A model generated the notes under the pieces. It did no database searches. It saw only the letters and a list, made by a program, of their open reading frames with translations, and was not told the DNA's origin. Below, in pieces: positions 34,201 to 46,200 of a stretch of DNA of 64,000 nt. The stretch comes from Nematostella vectensis (taxonomy: Eukaryota; Cnidaria; Anthozoa; Actiniaria; Edwardsiidae). Each line of letters begins with the position of its first letter. The first letter of the stretch is position 1. The position numbers were made by a program, and so were the translations under genes. The DNA is taken from the NCBI RefSeq assembly GCF_932526225.1, contig NC_064042.1:5129001-5193000 (forward strand), in the 5' to 3' direction.

Positions 34201-37200
34201 ATAAAATTGAGCTGCCTTTCTTGTATGATGATTTGAATCTCAAAGTGGCTCATGCAGATTTTAGTTTGCAATTGAAATGAATATCCCATAGGCATTGGGT
34301 TACAGAACAACTGACTTCAGTGAATGTGATACCCATGCATCAATAGGCTGGTAGAGGGGGGTATGGATCACGTTTCACGGATTGTGCAAAATCACGTTTA
34401 ACAGACTTCAAAATGGACTATTTCACGTTTCTTGCAGGGTTCAAAATGACCAAATCTTGTTTCACGGAAATACCTTTACCACCCTGATATTACCCATGAT
34501 ACCCTCTCTTTTAATCTAAATTGTTTTTTTTTTCATGAGAAGCTATTTTCTAACAGTTAAATATCACAAAAGATGTATTTTATGGGTGCATCTGTCTAAA
34601 TCAATTAAAAATTGTAAAACCTGTTTTTCTGTTATTCCAGAGCAAAACAAAATTGATGATTTAAAAATTCACAAGTCGCCAGAGGTATGTTTTGCTATTT
34701 GTCTTTCTTTGACATTTTTCATGGGATATTTTACTCATAGGTTTATGTTTCCAGACAAATTTGAATTTTATTATTAGATTTGTACAGTTGAACTTTGAAA
34801 TAACATTACTCAATATAGAATTTTTTTTCCCTTGGTGCTTGTTCGAACTATAACAATACTGCCCCCTTATGTAAACCTCCACCCCTACCTCCCCACGACT
34901 TCATCCCTCCCCTAATACATGTCTAGCTTCACACCTCTTTATTATAAACACATGACATTTATAAACTTAACCTCAACCCTGCGGCCCAGAGTTACCAGGA
35001 ATATTTGAACTTTTGTTAACTCTTGTTTACAAGGTGGAGATTATCAGCAGTACATGTGCCAAGATCTCATGGTCAGCACAAGTTAGCAATAACAGCCATC
35101 TATCTGGGTGCAAGTTCGAACTCCAATCTGCTGCCAAGAATGGAGGATTCAAAAATATTTACAGGTGTGAAAGAGCTCCTTGTATCATTAATTATACAAC
35201 AACACTTGTAAATTTCACTAAATCAACTTTTCGCATATCCATTTTAGATATGTACATTAATTGAAGTATGGCTCTGTCGATAATAGTACTTTTTGTAGAG
35301 GCCATTTAGCCAGTTATACATGAGCATACTTGAAATACTAGCCAAAGGTGGGGCCAATGGCTAGACAGAGGGGCCAATGGCTAGACATAAGGCAAATGAC
35401 CTGAGTAGATAATGAATTTGGCCATACAAATGCATTTACTATGAGATGAAATGGGTTTTGCCCCACCAGCAATTTACCCAGAGCTTTAATTTGGGCTAGG
35501 GTAATAGTTATTGTCTACATGAATGTTAATTAATGATAGCAAATTGATATTTGGACCATTTTATAGGGCATGTAATAATATTTCTAATTAATTTTTACAG
35601 TGGCACAAGCATGGAGCATAAAGAGACAAACCTCAGGCCAGGAACAGCCTACAAATTCAGGTACAAAATAATGTTGTACAAAGCTGTACATGGTTTGGAA
35701 AAAAAAAAAGTTTTCTATGGTGTTGTGGATAAGGAATCAAGCCCCCTCCCCCCTGTTTTTAAAATTGATGGGAAATTTTTGAAAAATTGAAAAACCAAAA
35801 TCTGGGTATGTGCATTTCGGCCTCATGTTATTTGTGTTTTGAAAATCGTTCCGGAATACAAGAACCGATTGCCATTTTTAAGAAAGTGTGTCTCCTTTCT
35901 GTATCTCAAATTGCATATTTTCTAGGTGTTTCTGTAATGTTCTGTTCTGTCTGTGGTTCTGAGCTTTTGGAATCTTTAGGTTGTGTGCAGTCAAAGATAA
36001 GATCATAGTGAAGTCCCGGGGGGGGGGGGGGGGGGGAGGGGGGCTTCTTCCCATGTTGACTTGATAGGGATGCTCGTCGTATTTTTTAGGGGTCAAAATC
36101 GGGCCTCAGGTATTCTTTAGGGGGTATCCAAGCAAAAAAAAAAAAGGCTTTTTTCTTATAAATTGTATTTTTAAGGCACCTGAGGTATTGTTTAGGGTAG
36201 CAATTTTGGTTGTGCAGGTATCCCTTAGGTTTTTTTTTTCGAATTTTGACAAGCTTCCGTATCACTTTTACCTTGAAGAACTCCCCCTGGAAGTGGAGTA
36301 TTGTTGGGGCCCTGCTTACAGTATGATCACTTTTTCAATTAGGTTCTGAGCTTGTGAAATCTTTTGGTTGTGGGCAGTGAAAGATTAAATCAGTGTGGAG
36401 TACTGTGGGGGCCCCTTCTTACAGTATGGTCACTCAGTCCATGTAATTCTGAGCTTGTGGAATGTTAAGGTTGTGTGCTGTGAAAGATAAAATTATGGGG
36501 GAGTATTGTGGGGGCCCCTGCTTACAGTATGATCACTCTGTCCATGAGGTTCTGAGCTTGTGGAATGTTAAGGTTGTGTGCAGTGAAAGATAAAATCAGA
36601 GGGGAGTACTGTGGGGGCCCCTGCTTACAGTATGATCACTCTGTCCATGAGGTTCTGAGCTTGTGGAATGTTAAGGTTGTATGCAGTGAAAGATAAAATC
36701 AGAGGGGAATATTGTGGGGGCCCTTCTTACAGTATGATCACTCTGTCCATGTGGTTATGAGCTTGTGAAATGTTTAGGTTGTGTGCAGTGAAAGATAAAA
36801 TTAGAGGGGAGTATTGTGGGGGCCCTTCTTACAGTATGATCACTCTGTCCATGTGGTTATGAGCTTGTGAAATGTTTAGGTTGTGTGCAGTGAAAGATAA
36901 AATCAGAGGGGAGTATTGTGGGGGCCCTTCTTACAGTATGATCACTCTGTCCATGTGGTTATGAGCTTGTGAAATGTTTAGGTTGTGTGCTGTGAAAGAT
37001 AAAATCAGAGGGGAATATTGTGGGGCCCCTTTAGAGTATGATCACTCTGTCCATGTGGTTATGAGCTTGTGAAATGTTTAGGTTGTGTGCAGTGAAAGAT
37101 AAAATTAGAGGGGAGTATTGTGGGGGCCCTTCTTACAGTATGATCACTATGTCCATGTGGTTATGAGCTTGTGAAATGTTTAGGTTGTGTGCAGTGAAAG

Positions 37201-40200
37201 ATAAAATTAGAGGGGAGTATTGTGGGGCCCCTTTACAGTATGATCACTCTGTCCATGTGGTTATGAGCTTGTGAAATGTTTAGTTTGTGTGCAGTGAAAG
37301 ATAAAATTAGAGGGGAATATTGTGGGGCCCCTGCTTACAGTATGATCACTCTGTCCATGAGGTTCTGAGCTTGTGGAATGTTAAGGTTGTGTGCAGTGAA
37401 AGATAAAATCAGAGGGGAATATTGTGGGGGCCCTTCTTACAGTATGATCACTCTGTCCATGTGGTTATGAGCTTGTGAAATGTTTAGGTCGTGTGCAGTG
37501 AAAGATAAAATTAGAGGGGAGTATTGTGGGGGCCCTTCTTACAGTATGATCACTCTGTCCATGTGGTTATGAGCTTGTGAAATGTTTAGGTTGTGTGCAG
37601 TGAAAGATAAAATCAGAGGGGAGTATTGTGGGGGCCCTTCTTACAGTATGATCACTCTGTCCATGTGGTTATGAGCTTGTGAAATGTTTAGGTTGTGTGC
37701 TGTGAAAGATAAAATCAGAGGGGAATATTGTGGGGCCCCTTTAGAGTATGATCACTCTGTCCATGTGGTTATGAGCTTGTGAAATGTTTAGGTTGTGTGC
37801 TGTGAAAGATAAAATTAGAGGGGAGTATTCACCAGAAGCTAGTGCACAGACCCCTTGTGACGTTCCATCTACTCCTATCCCACCCCATCTGGCTAACAAG
37901 ACCAAGACTGGGTTTAATATCAAGTGGGCGGTAAGTGGACACATTGACATACATACATAGATATGCTTACAGACAGATGGACATAAAGGGGGAGAAAGAC
38001 ATATACCGACAAACAAATAGGTGAACAGTCAATCACACAGATGAATATACAAACACATAGACAGAGGGACAGACAGACAGGGCAGATAAGTCTACAAACC
38101 ATCCAGTAGAGTTCTGTAGGGTTTTGACAAACACATACAGTAGACAGACAGGCAGACAGACAGTCAGACAGACAGACAGACAGACAGACAGGGCAGATAA
38201 GTGTACCAACCTATCCAGTAGGGTTCTGTTATAATCCTAAAGTTCATTCTGTACTGTGCTGTACTCCACACATGACCACAACGAAACTTATTTAGTCTGA
38301 GTCTGACTCGCATCACATTGTTGTTTTGTTTCACATTTTTAATAGTGCAATATCTTGTTATTTTAGGAATTACAGTCAAAGTTCTGTCAAAGCAACTGAC
38401 CTCATAAATGACCACCTCTAATGACAGCCACAATTTTCAGCTCCAAGAGCTCCAGGGTGGCTTACAAGAGCTTTGACTGCATTATTATCCATATGTTACG
38501 CTTTAGCAAAACATAAGATGTTATTAATTTTTTATTGGTTCAACTGGACTAGTTTGCTACTGAAATGTTTGTCTCATTTTCACTGATTTATTGTGGCAGT
38601 TAAAGATTAGTCACAAGTCAGACCTGCTGTCACCAATATAGCACCATGCCTTACAATGAATACAATTTCTTACCTATAGTTGGGCTAATCATTACACTCT
38701 GCAGGCACCAAGCGATAACGGGTCCCCTATCACCGGCTACAAGCTGGAGTGGGACGAAGGTCTTGGCGATGGCACTTATACCGAGATCTACTACGGCCCA
38801 AACCGACAATACAAGCTCACGCACAAGCTTCCTCCAGGGACTAAGTGCATCTTTAGGGTCCAGGCAATCAATGAAATAGGTGTAAGGTAATGTTTGGTAC
38901 TGTCTAAGGTAGCAGATAAAGAATTCAATACAAGGTTGGAATGGTATGTTTCAAACCTTGGAAAAAACAGGCTTTGCTCTGGTAAAAGGTTATGCTTAAA
39001 ACATCAGTGAGACTAGTCTGTTTTCACAGAGTTGTAAAACATACCATTTCAACCTTGTGTTGATACAGTTATTCTACATCTTGTCTGTAGTTTTTCTAGT
39101 CGTACTATCTATCAGGTTTTGTCTACCTGTGTTTGAAGCTGATAAAAAAGTACAGTAACAAGATTCAACTTATTCAGTGCTTATGAATCAGCCAGAAAGT
39201 TTCTATGTAAGAAAGGACTTATTTCTTTATTCTCTGGCATCAGATGATTTCTTAGTCCAATTCCCCTATTAATATTGTCATTCAGTTTCTCCCCATTCCC
39301 TGCTAGCCTTGACATGCCAACTTCTATGTTCTATGTATTAACTATGTACTTCATTTCCTAGTGGTTTCAGCAAGGACTTAACAACCTTTACAATTGCTGG
39401 AGTACCAGATGCACCGCAGGCTCCTATCCTGGACCGTGCCGGTGTCGCCTATCTCATCATTAGCTGGAATAGGCCCCAGTGTAATGGAGGTAAGAATTAG
39501 AAGAATTATTATTATTGTGTTGGGGTGAACTTTCTCGTCAGGTTGGTGTATGAGTGTAATAGAGGTATAAGAGTAATGTTTTTTACATCGGAAAGCAAAT
39601 AAAAAAGTATATTATTTCTTCCTGAAATTGAGTTAACTTACTGCATATGTATCTCAGACCCTTGTTGTTATCCATTTCCAGCTGAAATTACAGAATATTT
39701 ACTTGAAATGGAAGATGAGAGCACGGTAAGTGGAGTGATTGGTCGCATGATTGGTCAAATGGTTTACCATATGTCTACTTCGTACATGATTGGATAGTTT
39801 ATTAACTTGGTGCCTTTTACAGTAGTGTTGACAGTGATATGGTAGTTTGAGTAAGGGGGTTCTTGGAAATGCTATAATTTGAAGTCTTGTGGTTGACAGG
39901 GCTTTGGTAGTTTGAGTTACTGGGGTTCCTGGTAATGCTATTAACTTGATGTCTTGTGATGCTCATAGGATTATGGTAGCTTGAGTTGGTGGGGTTTTTG
40001 CAAATGCTATTAACTTGATGTCTTGTAGTTGACAGGGCTAAGTTAGTTTGAGTTAGTGGGGTTCTTGGAAATGCTATTAACTTGTCGTCTTGTGGTTGAC
40101 ATGGCTATGGTGGATTGAGTTAGTGGGGTTCTTGGAAATGCTTTTAACTTGTCGTCTTGTGGTTGACAAGGCTTTGGTAGTTTGAGTTACTGGGGTTCCT

Positions 40201-43200
40201 GGTAATGCTATTAACTTGATGTCTTGTGATGCTCATAGGATTATGTTGGATTGAGTTAGTGGGGTTCTTGGAAATGCTATTAACTTATCGTCTTGTTGTT
40301 GACAGGGCTAAGTTAGTTTGAGTTAGTGGGGTTCTTGGAAATGCTATTAACTTGTCGTCTTGTGGTTGACATGGCTATGGTGGATTGAGTTAGTGGGGTT
40401 CTTGGAAATGCTATTAACTTGTCGTCTTGTGGTTGACAAGGCTATGGTGGGTTGAGTTAGTGGGGTTCTTGGAAGCGCTATTAACTTGTGGTATTGTGGT
40501 TGACATGGCTATGGTGGGTTGAGTTAGTGGGGTTCTTGGAAGCGCTATTAACTTGATGTCTTGTGGTTGACAGGGCTATGGTGGCTTGAGTCAGTGGGGT
40601 TCTTGGAAATGCTTTTAACTTGTCGTCTTGTGGTTGACAGGGCTATGGTGGCTTGAGTTTGTGGGGTTCTTGGAAATGTTTTTAACTTGATGTCTTGTGT
40701 TGTTAATAGGGGTATGGTAGTTTGAGTGATATGGGTTCTTGGAAATATTATTAACTTGACGCCTTGTGATTGGCATTGGTCTAGAAGCTTTGATTGGTGG
40801 GGTTCTTGGTAATGTTATTAACTTTGTGTCTTGTGGTTGACAGGGGTATGGTGGATTGAGTTAGTGGGGTTCTTGGTAATGTTCTTTGTGTCTTGTGGTT
40901 GACAGGGGTATGGTGGATTGAGTTAGTGGGGTTCTTGGTAATGTTATTAACTTTGTGTCTTGTGGTTGACATGGCTATGGTGGATTGAGTTAGTGGGGTT
41001 CTTGTTAATGTTATTAACTTTGTGTCTTGTGGTTGACAGGGGTATGGTGGATTGAGTTAGTGTGGTTCTTGTTAATGTTATTAACTTTGTGTCTTGTGGT
41101 TGACATGGCTATGGTGGATTGAGTTAGTGGGGTTCTTGTTAATGTTATTAACTTTGTGTCTTGTGGTTGACAGGGCTAAGTTAGTTTGAGTTAGTGGGGT
41201 TCTTGGAAATGCTATTAACTTGTCGTCTTGTGGTTGACATGGCTATGGTGGATTGAGTTAGTGGGGTTCTTGGAAATGTTCTTTGTGTCTTGTGGTTGAC
41301 AGGGGTATGGTGGATTGAGTTAGTGGGGTTCTTCGTAATGTTCTTTGTGTCTTGTGGTTGACAGGGCTATGGTGGATTGAGTAAGTGGGGTTCTTGGTAA
41401 TGTTATTAACTTGTCGTCTTGTGGTTGACATGGCTATGGTGGATTGAGTTAGTGGGGTTCTTGGTAATGTTCTTTGTGTCTTGTGGTTGACAGGGGTATG
41501 GTGGATTGAGTTAGTGGGGTTCTTGGTAATGTTCTTTGTGTCTTGTGGTTGACAGGGCTATGGTGGATTGAGTTATTGGGGTTCTTGGTAATGTTATTAA
41601 CTTGTCGTCTTGTGGTTGACAGGGGTATGGTGGATTGAGTTAGTGGGGTTCTTGGTAATGTTCTTTGTGTCTTGTGGTTGACAGGGGTATGGTGGATTGA
41701 GTTAGTGGGGTTCTTGGTAATGTTCTTTGTGTCTTGTGGTTGACAGGGGTATGGTGGATTGAGTTATTGGGGTTCTTGGTAATGTTCTTTGTGTCTTGTG
41801 GTTGACAGGGGTATGGTGGATTGAGTTAGTGGGGTTCTTGGTAATGTTCTTTGTGTCTTGTGGTTGACAGGGGTATGGTGGATTGAGTTAGTGGGGTTCT
41901 TGGTAATGTTCTTTGTGTCTTGTGGTTGACAGGGGTATGGTGGATTGAGTTAGTGGGGTTCTTGTTAATGTTATTAACTTTGTGTCTTGTGTTTGACAGG
42001 GCTATGGTGGATTGAGTTAGTGGGGTTCTTGGTAATGTTCTTTGTGTCTTGTGGTTGACAGGGGCATGGTGGATTGAGTTAGTGGGGTTCTTGGTAATGT
42101 TCTTTGTGTCTTGTGGTTGACAGGGGTATGGCTTCATGGTGAGATATAGGGGACCAGAGCAACGAGCAAAAGTGGAGAATCTGAAAAGACATTCCTCCTA
42201 CAAATTCAGGGTATGTTCACTCTCATGCAAACTTCCAACCACCTGAGCTTGCGGAAGTCACACTCCTTACCCAAACTCTAATGACCCTCATAACAGAATC
42301 AAAATGACCTCATTCTCCTAGACTGTTTTCTTACTGCCCATGTTTGATTCATACTTGTGCCCTATACCCCCTAGAACTCTTCCTAACCATCACTCCCAGA
42401 ATTTATCCCTTCAATCCCAGCCAGAACCTTTCACTCTGATCTGATATGCCGCTGCTTTAGATGTGGACAACAGAAATCCCTTTGTTAGCCTTGTTCTTAT
42501 CAAGTCTTGTTCACATTTGGTTGTGTTTGTTTGTAGGTGTCGGCCATCAATTGCCAAGGCAGCGGCAAATGGAGCGAGACTAGTGTGTTCACTACTGTGC
42601 CTGAGCGACCAGGTAACACCGCTGACAGCGCAGGCTCATATTCCCTCCTGCGCAGAGCTTTCTGTGTCGCTCCTTTCTGTGTTGCTCTTTTCCTTGCAAA
42701 ATAAACGAGCGACACAGAAAGCTCTGCGCAGGAAGGTAAGGCTCATACAGTCATTCTCTACTTTGCAAATGCAGGAAACAAAATATAAACAAAGAACTTT
42801 AAACAAAGAATCTAGTTGGGCTTCTTTCAGGGGCGTAGCCAGGGAGGTGGCCCATGGTGCCCGCCCCCCCCCCCCCCCCCCCCCCCCCTTCTAGCAGCCA
42901 AAAATAAAGTAAATGTATGAGACATTATCTAAAATACAGGAGAAAAGGGCCTTTTGGGCCCCCTTCTGTTAAAAATCCGCCGCTACGCCGCTGACTTTTT
43001 AGAATTTTAAGTTTGAGTAAAACTCACAGCCTCTACTTCCTCATAAAAGCTCCATATTTTATCTGTATCCATTCGCTTGATGTGATATAAACATTTAAAA
43101 ATATCATTTTAAACTGTCAGATGAAAGGTCATTTTATAGACCTAGCTAGTTATTTTGGTTATTTCTCATAATTTCAACTGTTTTCAAGCTTTTCGAAAGA

Positions 43201-46200
43201 ACGCTAAAGCCGTTTGAGTGCCCATTGGTTGATCAGAAAGGTGAAAAGTTGATATCACTTCGCAATAAACAGGGGTTTTACGGTCCAAGTCCTATATCTA
43301 AGAAACAATTTCGGCGTTCGTGAACGTTCCTAATAAAAATTCCTGCTTTCATAACAGCGCGACCATTTCCTCCAGCACTGCAAGGCAAAGCGAAGACTTC
43401 CTCCTTCGCCGTCACGTGGGGTAAGTGCTACTGCTCATGTCAGGAAGACTCTAGAACCCAGACCTCAAAGGGATTGATTGGGTGAATATTGTTTCTTGGT
43501 TTCACGTTTTACACACGTTAGATAATCCAGGTTCGAATTCCACTGTGCCCGCTGGAAACTGGCACTAAGGACGCATAAATACAATACCACTCGTTTACAA
43601 AAGCCAGCAAAATCATGTAGAATTCACACGTTTGTGTTTTCGCTGGAATGCGCGTGGAATTTGTCCCAAACGTACACTGTTTTTATGTGCCATTAGTCCG
43701 TCTGTTCTGCAGGCACTCAGACTGCAATATTAGAATATCCCAAGTGTGTATGTCTAACATGTCCCCCGGTTCGACCAAAGGATCTTGAAGAACAAGTAGC
43801 ATACTCAAATCATCTTTATCGCCATTCAGCTGGTTCGATATTTGTTGAGGGACACAAAATGAGTAGTCATTTCCAATGCGCCCATTGTATAATGTACCAT
43901 TGTCCAGTGCTTTTTCAGCTGCTTCGCATTTTTTTAGTTTTTCTTTCAAACGTTGTTTATTTTTTCTTTCACTCGTATCGCCAAGTATTTGCATAATTAT
44001 GAGTTTATATTATGGGCCAGCTGTTTGCATTCCTCCTCTTCTCCTTCCTCTTGATGGTGTAAAGCTAGTCCCGCCGCTACTTTTTGTATCTCCTTGCTTG
44101 TTATAACTCGTCATGTTTGGAAGACGGTGTTACTCTTTTCACAGGTTAGTTTGCCTACATAGTTTAAGGCCCTGCCTAAAAGCGAAGCCTACGTATTTGT
44201 GCAATGCGAAAAGGCATTTTACAATTGTCGTTTTATGTAGTTTGCTTTGTCGTGTTGATGAGATATATAGTCTCTGGGTTAAGGACTAGCCTTCTGATGT
44301 TATAAGAACGATTGTTCCCCGTATTGGCGGATATCAATCACTATTTTGAGGCACATCAGAATCTGATATCTCGATCGAAACCTAAGCGTAATCTCGTTAA
44401 CACTCAAACGATATCCTTTCCTCATTCTATCGCAAGGTCTTTTACACGTATTATTATCCCGCTAAAGCTTCCTTCCAGGCCCGGTCCGTTATATTTTTCT
44501 CTTCTCGGTTCCAGATCCCCCGGGCGACACGGGAGGCACTCCCATTTCAAAGTTCGTGCTCGAAATGGATGACGGGAAGGGTAAGTTATGCAAAATATAT
44601 TTTCTTCCAAATTACTTATAGCCCAGGAACGTGAACGGGTAGGAGGAGTCCGATTGTAATCCACCGCAACTGCCTAGCCAAGTGTCATGTGATTGGAATT
44701 AAGCCGTGAGTAGGTCCAGACCTAGGTTTGCGCTTAAAACATCAGCAAAACTTCTCTGTTTTCATAGAGTCGTATAACATGCCATTTCAACCTCGTGTTG
44801 ATTTATTTGACGGCACAGAAATTGTTTTCAGAGGTTTGGGAGTCAGTCTTATGTTTTGATTTACATAGTTTTAGGACTGAAGACAAGGTTTCGCCGCCAT
44901 CTCATCGTCTTGAGCAAGCCTAAATCCCCTCCCCCCTCTCTTTCCATTTTTGTTTTCATCTTTTTGTACAAACATCACTCCCCCTCCCCCTGTTCAATTT
45001 TTTTCCCATCATCTTGAACAAGCCTTCTACTCTTCCCCCTCCCCCTCTCTGTCCATTTTTGTCAGTGAGTCCTCCTCTCTCGTGCCTTAATGTCACTCAC
45101 CCCTCACCCCTTCTTGTGTGCATTCCAGGGGGTCCATTTAAGGAGGTCTATGGCGGCATGGAGACGGAGCGGTCATTCGATGGATTACTCCCTGGACATC
45201 ACTATCGTATGCGGCTCGCGTGTTACAGCGAGGGAGGCATCAGCGAGGTGAAACACTCGCTAGCACTTCCGAGAAAATCTGGATTGTTTTGACTTAACAC
45301 AACTCGTAATAACGGGCACTTGCATACATTTCTAGTGAAAGCTCTAGAGAGTTCTAGAAAGTGCACTATGACACTGTTATTTTTTTAATCAAATAGTTTG
45401 ATATCTTAGTACGGGCCACAAGCTAACGAGACTTGTTCTTTTACGTAGTGGTCACGTGTCGTCAAACTTCGTACGATACCGGTGTGTCCGGGCCAGGCCA
45501 ACCCGCCTGTCCTGTCCAAGCTGCACAAGGCTCTGCCGAATGCCCTCCACCTCAACTGGGGTAAGGTGACAGTAGGGACCTTAAAGCCGCATTGTCACCA
45601 GTTTTTTGTTGCTTACCTTTGCATTATCTCAGATGAAATTACAGAATAATCATCCAAAAACATAGTTTCATCTTATGTTTACCAAATTCAATCGTTATAT
45701 ACGGCAGAGGGTTTTCCGACAAGATGATGCAAACGGATTTTTCTGCTCGCTCTATAGCTGATGCGATGACAAAGTGGCGGCTTATAGAAGCTTTACAAAG
45801 CGACGACGGCGACAATAGAAAACAATTTAAGAGTTCAAAAATATCACGTGTTTTGTTTCGTAGATATCAACCGTTTTTTGACCAACTTGGACTTAAAAGT
45901 TCCACCTTTCACGGTCTATCGAGAACCTTTGCCTTATAAACTCGACTGTCTATTTGCTCTGTAATAGAGATCTGCAGTTCGTTTTTACATGCTTTTGGGT
46001 ATAAAGTCTAGGCGTTTTTGTCGAAACTTGATTGAGTTTTGCGCCTTTTTGACTGAGATAAGACTCTAAAAAGTCTTTTCTCAGTCACTCCGTCGTCGCA
46101 TCTTATAGAGCACGCAGACACACCCATACAACGTTAAAGGGAAGTTAGGTAATTAGCAATGCGAAAATCACAAATATGACTTGTTTATAAATATCGTGGC

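Noticed and set aside
37810-37816. AAATTAG as the FNDC3 exon 5 acceptor
   Set aside because: It keeps frame, but it removes the conserved FN3 strand that the upstream TTTAG acceptor restores.
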